Positions 1-5,266 of a DNA stretch of 5,266 bases are shown here, piece after piece. This DNA is from Spirochaetales bacterium (lineage in GTDB: Bacteria > Spirochaetota > Spirochaetia > Sphaerochaetales > Sphaerochaetaceae), in contig JAAYQY010000145.1 of NCBI GenBank assembly GCA_012519125.1, positions 1 to 5,266 of the forward strand, written 5' to 3'. The position numbers and the translations under genes were made by a program. The first letter of the stretch is position 1. Each line of letters begins with the position of its first letter. The notes beneath the pieces were generated by a model, which saw only the letters and a program-made list of their open reading frames with translations, was not told the origin of the DNA and did no database searches.

Positions 1-996
1 AGCACCACCGATGAAGCAGGAGCCGATGGCATCCATCTCATAGTTGGTTCCTGCAGTAGGGGCGGCCGAATTGAAGCGAGCCACGCCAACCAATGCAGCC
101 ACTGCAGAGAGGAAGCCCATATTTGCATAGGCGAAGAAGAGAACCTTGTTGGTGTCGATGCCGGAGAGTTTTGCGGCCTTCTCGTTTCCTCCCATAGCAT
201 ACAGATGACGGCCAGGAACGGTTCGAGAGGTGAAGTAGCTGTATCCCAGCACAATGACTGCCAAAAGGATCAGGACAACGGGAATGCCCTTATGCATGCC
301 AAGCAGGCCGAAGACCACCAGGACAGCAGCACTGAGCAGGGCCACACGAATGATGGTGAAGACCAAAGCCTCGGTCTGATATCCTTTCTTAGTCTTGGTG
401 TAGCGGTCGAAGAAAGACCATACACCGAAGATGATGCTGACAATGATGCCGACCGTGAAGGTAATGGCAAAGATGGTGGAAGGATCATCAACCTTGGGAA
501 CGAAGCTGGTGAAATACCGGGTATAGGCTTCTGGGAAGGGGCTGATGGTCAATCCATTGAGGATCAGAAGGGCAACACCGCGCCAGAGCAACATGCCGGC
601 AAGTGTGACGATGAACGGGGGAATACGTATGTAGGCAATCCAGAATCCCTGCCAAGCTCCGATTGCAAGGCCTGTGATCAAGCAGATGAGAATCGAGAGG
701 TAGATGTTCCAATGCAGATTCACGACCAAGGTTCCAGCCAAAGCTCCCACCAAGGCTACCACCGATCCTACAGAAAGATCGATGTTTCCTCCGGTCAGGA
801 TGCAGAGCAGCATACCTGAAGCCAAGATAACCACATAGGCATTCTGACTGATGAGGTTGGAGATGTTGGCTGGGGCAAACAGCGAGCCCCTCCCACCGCT
901 GGTGATGAGCACTTGGAAGAGCACCATGGTCGCCAAAAGCACGAGCAGCATTGAGTTCTTCTTCAGAGTTTCCTTTATGCCCAGGTTATGAATCAT
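1..996 (-). CDS. gguB: Sugar ABC transporter permease, GguB/MmsB type (partial, C-terminus missing)
   Basis: Integral membrane channel of a monosaccharide ABC importer (BPD_transp_2 family), expected to act as a homodimer in the inner membrane with the ATPase encoded just upstream. The 332 visible residues read openly from an ATG to the window edge. Relatives are about 390-400 residues, so roughly the last 60 are off-window. Hydrophobic segments lie near residues 14-32, 53-69, 75-93, 97-115, 126-147, 173-194, 211-232, 237-253 and 284-306. Recognisable family stretches are TGGNIDLSVGS (69-79), the cytoplasmic loop GRHLYAMGGNEKAAKLSGI (262-280), which should contact the ATPase, and NYEMDAIGSCFIGGA at the edge (318-332). 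The ATG overlaps the ATPase stop as ATGA, and AAAGGAG sits 10 bases upstream, so the start is firm. XylH is the close alternative; the ChvE-type binding protein in the same operon favours GguB. The transported sugar is not determinable from sequence. Confidence 0.93.
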   Translation of the reverse strand, partial: MIHNLGIKETLKKNSMLLVLLATMVLFQVLITSGGRGSLFAPANISNLISQNAYVVILASGMLLCILTGGNIDLSVGSVVALVGALAGTLVVNLHWNIYLSILICLITGLAIGAWQGFWIAYIRIPPFIVTLAGMLLWRGVALLILNGLTISPFPEAYTRYFTSFVPKVDDPSTIFAITFTVGIIVSIIFGVWSFFDRYTKTKKGYQTEALVFTIIRVALLSAAVLVVFGLLGMHKGIPVVLILLAVIVLGYSYFTSRTVPGRHLYAMGGNEKAAKLSGIDTNKVLFFAYANMGFLSAVAALVGVARFNSAAPTAGTNYEMDAIGSCFIGGA

Positions 997-1013
997 GATT
1001 GTCCCGCTCCTTT
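993..1013 (-). promoter_or_regulatory. ATGA stop/start overlap and ribosome binding site of the permease gene
   Basis: The TGA of the ATPase gene (993-995) shares bases with the ATG of the permease gene (994-996). A Shine-Dalgarno sequence AAAGGAG lies at 1007-1013 on the minus strand, inside the ATPase coding region, 10 bases before the ATG. This is the usual arrangement for translational coupling of two subunits needed in fixed ratio. Confidence 0.85.
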
Positions 1014-2537
1014 CTGATTCTGTACTATACATGTCATGATAGCTTCTTGGCTCGCCTCTTTCTGGGTCATCTCCCCAACGATCTTGCCCTCACTGAGGAC
1101 ATAGATCCGGTCACAGATGCCCAGGATTTCCGGCATCTCCGAGGAGATGACCAGTACTGATTTGCCTTCTTCGGCGAGTTGATTGATGATACAATAGATC
1201 TCATATTTGGCACCGACATCGATTCCTCTGGTCGGTTCATCGAGCAAAAGGATTTCCGGTTGGGCAAAGATCCATTTGCCGAGCAAAACCTTCTGCTGGT
1301 TTCCTCCTGAAAGGTTGTTCACTTCCTCACGGACGGAAGAGCATTTGGTATGAAGTTTCTCGACAACCTCCTTGGAAACCTGCAGCTCCAAGTCTGGATC
1401 GATGACCTGGTGGGTGCTCACTCCCTTCAAGTTTGCCAGGGTGGTATTCTCCATGATTGTCTTGGAGAGGATCAAGCCATTGCCCTTGCGGTCTTCCGTT
1501 ACATAAGCAAGCTTGTTGTCGATGGCCGCGCGTACGGTATTCAGTTCAACCGGTTTGCCATTGATGCGCATTGTTCCGGTGATGTTGCGTCCGTAGCTCT
1601 TTCCGAATAAGCTCATGGCAAACTCAGTACGGCCTGCACCCATAAGCCCGCTGATGCCTACCACTTCGCCGCGATGTACTTTCACATTGATATCTTCGCA
1701 GACCTTTCGCCCTTCGTAGAGGGGATGGTAGACGGTCCAATTCTCGACCTCAAGGCTTATTCCTCCGATCAGAGCCTTGCGTTTGGGGAAACGGTCGCTG
1801 ATGTTTCGACCTACCATCGCCTTGATGATCTTGTTCTCCTCAAAACGTTCTTCCTGCTTGTCCATGGTGGTGATCACTTCCCCGTCACGGATGACGGTGA
1901 TGCGGTCGGCTACATAGGAGACCTCGTTGAGCTTGTGGGAGATGAGGATGGAAGTCATCCCACGGCTCTTGAACTGGAGCAAAAGGTCCAGCAGTTTTTT
2001 TGCTTCTGTGTCGTTGAGACTGGCAGTAGGTTCATCAAGGATCAGGACCTTGACATTCTTTGCCATTGCCTTGGCAATCTCAACCAACTGTTGCTTGCCT
2101 ACGCCGATGTCCTTGATGGAAGTCTTTGACGACTCCTCAAGGCCAACCAGGGCGAGCAGTTCATCCGCTCGACTGTAGGTCTTGTCCCAGTCAATGCGGA
2201 AAACGTGTCCTTGCTCATTTCCGAGAAACATGTTCTCAGCTATGGTGAGGTAGGGGACCAGGGCAAGTTCCTGGTGGATGATGACAATCCCTTTCTCCTC
2301 GCTCTCCTTGATGGAGTGGAAGTGGCATTGCTGGCCATGCACCATAATCTCCCCGTCGAAAGTTCCCGATGGGTAGACGCCACTGAGTATGTTCATCAAA
2401 GTCGATTTGCCAGCACCATTCTCGCCTACGATGGCATGAATTTCCCCTTGACGAACATCAAGACTCACATTGCTGAGAGCCTTTACGCCGGGAAAGGTTT
2501 TGGTAATGTTTCTCATTTCCAGTAATAAGGTATCCAA
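993..2537 (-). CDS. gguA: Sugar ABC transporter ATP-binding protein, GguA/MmsA type
   Basis: Cytoplasmic ATPase that powers monosaccharide import. It has 514 residues and two fused nucleotide-binding domains, the standard length for this family. Domain 1: Walker A GENGAGKST (38-46), Q-loop Gln89, signature region DIGVGKQQLVEIAKA (143-157), Walker B VLILDEPTASL (164-174), H-loop His201. Domain 2: degenerate Walker A GLMGAGRTE (297-305, Arg where Lys is usual), the VTEDRKGNGL stretch (346-355), signature LSGGNQQKV (409-417), Walker B ILLLDEPTRGID (429-440) and ISSEMPE (464-470), with no His at the H-loop. The degenerate second site is typical of sugar ABC ATPases of the RbsA/XylG/GguA group and is not a defect. 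The start is TTG at 2537: GGAGGT lies 5 bases upstream, and the resulting N-terminus (LLEMRNITKTF) matches family style. The internal ATG at 2516 lacks a good ribosome site. It follows the binding-protein gene by 55 bases and overlaps the permease gene by 4. Confidence 0.96.
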   Translation of the reverse strand: MDTLLLEMRNITKTFPGVKALSNVSLDVRQGEIHAIVGENGAGKSTLMNILSGVYPSGTFDGEIMVHGQQCHFHSIKESEEKGIVIIHQELALVPYLTIAENMFLGNEQGHVFRIDWDKTYSRADELLALVGLEESSKTSIKDIGVGKQQLVEIAKAMAKNVKVLILDEPTASLNDTEAKKLLDLLLQFKSRGMTSILISHKLNEVSYVADRITVIRDGEVITTMDKQEERFEENKIIKAMVGRNISDRFPKRKALIGGISLEVENWTVYHPLYEGRKVCEDINVKVHRGEVVGISGLMGAGRTEFAMSLFGKSYGRNITGTMRINGKPVELNTVRAAIDNKLAYVTEDRKGNGLILSKTIMENTTLANLKGVSTHQVIDPDLELQVSKEVVEKLHTKCSSVREEVNNLSGGNQQKVLLGKWIFAQPEILLLDEPTRGIDVGAKYEIYCIINQLAEEGKSVLVISSEMPEILGICDRIYVLSEGKIVGEMTQKEASQEAIMTCIVQNQKGAGQS

Positions 2538-2548
2538 GACGGACCTCC
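2535..2548 (-). promoter_or_regulatory. Strong Shine-Dalgarno with TTG start codon for the ATPase gene
   Basis: Minus-strand GGAGGT (2543-2548) sits 5 bases before a TTG codon (2535-2537). The near-perfect ribosome site decides the start in favour of TTG over the ATG seven codons further in. A strong site paired with a weak start codon suggests moderated translation of the ATPase. Confidence 0.75.
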
Positions 2549-2554
2549 GAAATA

Positions 2555-2577
2555 GGCGGGCAACAGAGTTGCCCGCC
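2555..2577 (-). promoter_or_regulatory. Intercistronic stem-loop between binding-protein and ATPase genes
   Basis: On the minus strand GGCGGGCAAC, loop TCT, GTTGCCCGCC form a perfect 10-bp stem, 8 of 10 pairs being G-C. It begins 15 bases after the binding-protein stop codon and ends 6 bases before the ATPase Shine-Dalgarno. The following bases are TATTTC, not a U-run, so it is a poor intrinsic terminator. Similar intercistronic hairpins after binding-protein genes are known to protect the upstream mRNA from 3' exonucleases or to cause partial termination, giving excess binding protein over membrane subunits. Which applies here is inference. Confidence 0.8.
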
Positions 2578-2592
2578 GAAGGTTTGGTGCAA

Positions 2593-3672
2593 TCAGATCT
2601 TCAGATCAGCTTCTGCATAGTATCCGCTGTCAATCAGCAACTCTTTGTAGTTGTCGAGGGTGGCGAATACGGGCTCACAGAGGTAGGAAGGAACAACACC
2701 GACTCCATTGTCATAGGTGGTGGTGTCATTGACGTCGACCTTCTCACCCTTGACGATGGAATTTACCATCTCCACAACCTTGCTGGCCAGTGTGCGGGTG
2801 TCCTTGAAAATGGACATGGCCTGCAGGCCCAAGATCATGTTCTTGACAGCCGGCTTGTCGCAGTCCTGACCAGTGATGATCGGGAAGTTGTCCTTCGTGT
2901 AACCGGCGGCAACCAAGGCATTGGTGATGCCGTTGGCGACCGAGTCGTTGGAGGAGTAGACTGCATCGAGGCGATTGCCCTTCGGGCCGTAGCCATTGGC
3001 GGTAATCAGGTTTTCCATTCTCTTCTGGGCTTCTTCAGTTGACCAGTTGAGGGTTGCAACCTGGGCCTTGCTTGTCTGTCCGGAACGTACCACGAGCTTG
3101 CCGCTCTTGATGTACGGTTCGAGGATGGACATTGCGCCGCCGAAGAAGAAGTTGATGTTGTTGTCGTCAGGGGACCCGGTGAACAGCTCGATATAATACG
3201 GGCCGGGGGTGCTGTCGAGTTTCAGGGCATCACGGATGTAGGTTCCCTGGATGGTGCCAACCTTGAAATTGTCGAAGGTTGCATAGTAGGTCACTGCATC
3301 ACTGTTCATGATCAGGCGGTCATAGGCGATGACGGCGATGTTCTTCTCTTTGGCCTGCTTCAGGACCTCAGTGAGGGCCGATCCGTCGATGGAGGCGATG
3401 ACCAGGACTTCACATCCGGTGGTGATCATGTTCTCAAGCTGAGCAACCTGGGTCGGGATATCGTTGTCCCCTGCATACTGCAGGTCAACACGGTATCCAG
3501 CGGCTTCCAGCTGGCTCTTCATGTTTGCTCCATCCTGATTCCAGCGCTGAAGGCTCTGGGTGGGCATCGAGACACCAATCTTTGGAACAGAGGCGTCTTC
3601 CTTGGCGCCTGCTGCGAAGAGGGTTGCTGACATGAGCAACACAATCAACAGTACACTTACACACTTTCTCAT
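2593..3672 (-). CDS. chvE: Periplasmic sugar-binding protein, ChvE type (multiple monosaccharide ABC transporter)
   Basis: Captures a monosaccharide in the periplasm and delivers it to the GguAB membrane complex. It has 359 residues from the chosen start. A signal peptide occupies about residues 1-23 (MRK, hydrophobic core 5-20, cleavage near AAGA/KED) without a lipobox cysteine, so a soluble periplasmic protein is expected. The mature part is a type I periplasmic-binding fold close in wording to Agrobacterium ChvE: IGVSMPTQS (32-40) then RW (43-44), VIASIDGSAL (91-100), IAYDRLI (115-121), YYATFDNFKVG (129-139), the FTGSPDDNNINFFF block (164-177), SSNDS (240-244), TGQD (267-270), IFKDTR (288-293), TYDNGVGVVPSYL (319-331) and a C-terminal DSGYY (348-352). 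These include the polar residues (Arg43, Asp118-Arg119, Asp169 to Asn172, Asp243, Gln269-Asp270) expected around the sugar by family analogy. The frame stays open further upstream, but the ATG at 3672 has AAAGGAG 6 bases before it and begins exactly at the signal peptide. ChvE homologues bind several aldoses; the ligand here is unknown. Confidence 0.96.
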   Translation of the reverse strand: MRKCVSVLLIVLLMSATLFAAGAKEDASVPKIGVSMPTQSLQRWNQDGANMKSQLEAAGYRVDLQYAGDNDIPTQVAQLENMITTGCEVLVIASIDGSALTEVLKQAKEKNIAVIAYDRLIMNSDAVTYYATFDNFKVGTIQGTYIRDALKLDSTPGPYYIELFTGSPDDNNINFFFGGAMSILEPYIKSGKLVVRSGQTSKAQVATLNWSTEEAQKRMENLITANGYGPKGNRLDAVYSSNDSVANGITNALVAAGYTKDNFPIITGQDCDKPAVKNMILGLQAMSIFKDTRTLASKVVEMVNSIVKGEKVDVNDTTTYDNGVGVVPSYLCEPVFATLDNYKELLIDSGYYAEADLKI

Positions 3673-3678
3673 ATACAT

Positions 3679-3687
3679 CTCCTTTTT
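3679..3687 (-). promoter_or_regulatory. Ribosome binding site of the binding-protein gene
   Basis: Minus-strand AAAAAGGAG ends 6 bases before the ATG at 3672. Another in-frame ATG (3676-3678) abuts the site with no spacing and is unlikely to be used. This fixes the protein start directly at the signal peptide. Confidence 0.85.
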
Positions 3688-3693
3688 ATTTCT

Positions 3694-3708
3694 CTGGATT
3701 TTCTCCAG
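3694..3708 (-). other. Small stem-loop just upstream of the binding-protein ribosome site
   Basis: CTGGA, loop GAAAA, TCCAG on the minus strand forms a 5-bp stem ending 6 bases before the A/G-rich ribosome site. It is short and could be chance. If real, it would be a leader structure affecting translation or mRNA stability. Confidence 0.25.
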
Positions 3709-3786
3709 CGATCTACAAAAAAAGGTGGAGGGGTATACGTAAAACAGAAGCAGGGTAAACGAGCAGGATTCTCTTGGTTCTGCGTA

Positions 3787-3798
3787 GTGCCCGGGCAC
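3787..3798. promoter_or_regulatory. Perfect 12-bp palindrome, candidate operator of the sugar-transport operon
   Basis: GTGCCCGGGCAC is a perfect palindrome with no spacer. It lies 11 bases beyond the candidate -10 element, so about +5 to +16 relative to the predicted transcription start. A repressor bound here would block promoter clearance. I cannot assign a regulator family: it lacks the alternating pattern of a typical LacI-family site, and no regulator gene lies in the window. A hairpin role in the RNA is unlikely because no loop is left in a 12-base gapless palindrome. Confidence 0.45.
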
Positions 3799-3809
3799 AT
3801 TCAAGTACT

Positions 3810-3837
3810 ATGATACTCGAGATTTTCTATTTGTAAA
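3810..3837 (-). promoter_or_regulatory. Sigma-70-type promoter for the chvE-gguA-gguB operon
   Basis: The minus strand shows TTTACA (3832-3837, 5 of 6 match to the -35 consensus), a 16-base spacer, and TATCAT (3810-3815, 5 of 6 match to the -10 consensus). Predicted transcription start is near 3803, giving a leader of about 130 bases before the ATG at 3672. It is the best such pair I found by eye in the 216-bp gap and lies in A/T-rich sequence. The prediction rests on sequence match alone. Confidence 0.6.
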
Positions 3838-3888
3838 GGTTTGTTCTACAGAAAACATACATAGAGAAGTCTTTGTTTAGTTCGCTTC

Positions 3889-5250
3889 TCAAATGACTCG
3901 CTTTGTCTTCCATCTCCCCCGGGAAAAGCGCCAAAGGAAGCAGATGCTGCGGCAGACCCAATCGATGTACATGCCATACCACACCCCGATTGCACCGAGG
4001 CCCATATTCACTGCCAGCACATAGCTGAACCCAACACGGAAGGCCCACATACTGAACATGGAGACGAGCATGACATATTTGACATCGCCGGCAGCCCTGA
4101 GAAAGTTGGGAAGGGCAAAGGCCGTCGGCCAGAAGATGGCACTGAAGATCATGGCTGTGTGCAACAACAGGACAGCGATTGAGGTGGCTTCTTCGGAGAG
4201 ATTGAAGATAGCAATGATCTGGTGTGAGAAAAGATAGATGAGAATGGCAATGCATGCCATAGCAAGATATGCTCCCATGAGGAGTTTCTTGGCGTAGAAG
4301 ACAGCTTGGTCAGGCTTTTTTGCTCCCATGGCTTGTCCCACGACGGTGATGGAAGCAAGGCCGATTGCCCCTCCTGGGATATTGACAAACCCGGTTACCG
4401 AAGTGGCAATGGCGCTGGCTGCAAGACTTGCCGTCCCGAAGACAGAGATGAATCCTTGGACCAAGAGCTTGCCGATCTGAAAGACACTCCCCTCAATGCC
4501 GTTGGGGATGCCGATGCGCAAGATTCTCCGAATCATCTCCCATCTCCACTGCAGGTGCCGATAGTTGCGTACCGAGATCTGGTTCACCGGATTCGCCAAC
4601 AGGATGAGTATGATGATCGCACCGATAATCCGACTGAGCAAGGTGGCAAGCCCCGCACCCACCACTCCAAGCTGCAGGACAAAGATGAAGTATGCATTGC
4701 CGATGATGTTGACGAGGTTCATGACCACACTCACCCAAAGGCTCACCTTGCTGTTGCCCATCGAGCGGAAGAGCGCTGCACAGGCGTTGTAGGCGGCGAG
4801 GAAGGGCAGGGAGAGAAGGATATACAGAAAGTAGACCGATCCACTGGCGAGCACCGCCTCTTCAATGGATCCGAAGATGAAGCTGATGATGGGTGCTCTG
4901 AACGGTACGCAACCTACCAGAAGAAGGGTGGAGACACCCAGAGAAAGGGTGAGAAGCTGTTTTGCGGCACTGTTTGCCAGGGCATAGTCCTTGTTGCCCA
5001 AGTATTGGCTGGAGACCACAGCCCCTCCGGTGGCGAAGGCAGCGAACAGGGTGACGATGAGAATGGTGATGGAATCGACCAAGCTGATGGCACTGACAGC
5101 CACCTCTCCTACCGAGGCGACCATGATGGTGTCAGCCATGCCAATGGTGACAGCCAACAGCTGCTCGACCATCAGAGGGATGATCAGGGTAAAGAGAAAA
5201 CGGCGGGAGAACATCGGTTCAAACGCCGTCTTTGGTTGCTTGGTTTTCAC
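3889..5250 (-). CDS. MATE-family multidrug/organic-cation efflux transporter
   Basis: Inner-membrane exporter expected to exchange a drug, metabolite or organic cation for Na+ or H+. It has 453 residues, the usual MATE length, with 12 hydrophobic segments near residues 17-38, 51-75, 97-117, 136-158, 168-190, 194-219, 255-277, 283-305, 318-341, 359-380, 391-414 and 419-441. The two halves repeat in typical MATE fashion. Family marks are GMADTIMVASVGEVAVSA (37-54), whose Asp40 matches the conserved acidic residue of helix 1, SQYLGNKD (81-88), FRSMGNSK (161-168), TVVGQAMGAKKPDQA (302-316) and FLRAAGDVK (383-391). The basic C-terminus (RGRWKTKRVI) is presumably cytoplasmic. The start is taken as GTG at 5250, with GAGG 8 bases upstream. 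The frame is open to the right edge, so an earlier start off-window is possible; Met13 is the first internal ATG. No terminator follows it, so some readthrough into the sugar operon is possible. The substrate cannot be told from sequence. Confidence 0.93.
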   Translation of the reverse strand: MKTKQPKTAFEPMFSRRFLFTLIIPLMVEQLLAVTIGMADTIMVASVGEVAVSAISLVDSITILIVTLFAAFATGGAVVSSQYLGNKDYALANSAAKQLLTLSLGVSTLLLVGCVPFRAPIISFIFGSIEEAVLASGSVYFLYILLSLPFLAAYNACAALFRSMGNSKVSLWVSVVMNLVNIIGNAYFIFVLQLGVVGAGLATLLSRIIGAIIILILLANPVNQISVRNYRHLQWRWEMIRRILRIGIPNGIEGSVFQIGKLLVQGFISVFGTASLAASAIATSVTGFVNIPGGAIGLASITVVGQAMGAKKPDQAVFYAKKLLMGAYLAMACIAILIYLFSHQIIAIFNLSEEATSIAVLLLHTAMIFSAIFWPTAFALPNFLRAAGDVKYVMLVSMFSMWAFRVGFSYVLAVNMGLGAIGVWYGMYIDWVCRSICFLWRFSRGRWKTKRVI

Positions 5251-5262
5251 GAGTAGGACCTC
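5248..5262 (-). promoter_or_regulatory. Putative ribosome site and GTG start of the MATE gene
   Basis: Minus-strand GAGG (5259-5262) lies 8 bases before GTG (5248-5250). This is a moderate site and the best start visible, but only 16 bases upstream are in the window. The reading TCG TGA across the start means an upstream gene could end here with a GTGA overlap; that gene would be off-window, so it cannot be tested. Confidence 0.5.
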
Positions 5263-5266
5263 ATCC

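Noticed and set aside
205..819. 204-codon open frame on the plus strand opposite the permease gene
   Set aside because: Same cause: a polar antisense shadow of transmembrane codons, with no recognisable motif and a clear permease on the other strand.
1623..1646. Arg replacing Lys in the second Walker A motif (GLMGAGRTE) as a sign of a dead ATPase
   Set aside because: This degenerate second site is usual for the tandem sugar ABC ATPases of the RbsA/XylG/GguA group; the first site and the second signature are intact.
2555..2577. The intercistronic hairpin as a full intrinsic terminator
   Set aside because: The stem is strong, but it is followed by TATTTCGGAGG with no U-tract, and the ATPase gene needed for the same transporter lies immediately downstream with no promoter of its own that I could see.
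3673..3804. 44-residue N-terminal extension of the binding protein (TTG at 3804)
   Set aside because: The extension would sit before a complete signal peptide, starts at about the predicted transcription start, has no ribosome site, and runs through the promoter-proximal palindrome. The ATG at 3672 has a well-spaced AAAGGAG.
3864..3890. GAGAAG/CTTCTC inverted repeat at the MATE stop codon, as a possible terminator
   Set aside because: Only 6 pairs around a 15-base loop, it overlaps the stop codon, and no U-run follows.
4306..5256. 316-codon open frame on the plus strand opposite the MATE gene
   Set aside because: Its product is an Asp/Glu/Gly/His/Gln-rich string with no fold-like pattern, as expected for the antisense of a hydrophobic membrane protein. 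The minus-strand MATE reading has full family motifs.

Overview
The window is a gene-dense stretch with four genes, all on the minus strand. Read in the direction of transcription, from right to left, they are: a 12-helix MATE-family efflux transporter (5250 to 3889); a 216-bp intergenic region; then a tightly packed sugar ABC importer of the ChvE/GguAB (multiple monosaccharide, MmsAB) type. The importer consists of the periplasmic binding protein (3672 to 2593), the tandem-domain ATPase (2537 to 993) and the permease (996 to beyond the left edge). I saw no RNA genes, insertion sequences, CRISPR arrays or phage genes.

The organism is probably a diderm bacterium, most likely a spirochaete of the Sphaerochaeta/Treponema kind. 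The binding protein has a signal-peptidase-I type leader ending in AAGAKED, a tail I associate with spirochaetal binding proteins. It has no lipobox cysteine, which argues against a Gram-positive. The MATE protein reads like homologues I associate with anaerobic Firmicutes. This would fit the gene exchange reported between Sphaerochaeta and Clostridia, but it is recollection and not a search result.

How the genes work together: the binding protein captures a monosaccharide in the periplasm. The permease, presumably a homodimer, forms the membrane channel, and the ATPase powers import. The gene order (binding protein, ATPase, permease) and the 4-base ATGA overlap between ATPase and permease indicate one operon with translational coupling. 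A good sigma-70-like promoter (TTTACA, 16-base spacer, TATCAT) lies in the 216-bp gap, with a perfect 12-bp palindrome (GTGCCCGGGCAC) just past the predicted transcription start, a sensible place for a repressor site. Between binding protein and ATPase is a perfect 10-bp-stem hairpin with no U-tract. Together with the TTG start of the ATPase it probably keeps membrane components below the level of binding protein. The MATE gene is co-directional but separated by its own gap, and nothing in the sequence ties it functionally to sugar import.

I found no convincing new biological system. The points worth a second look are regulatory: the intercistronic hairpin, the promoter-proximal palindrome, and an unusual leader containing a short ORF whose stop overlaps the start of the binding-protein gene.
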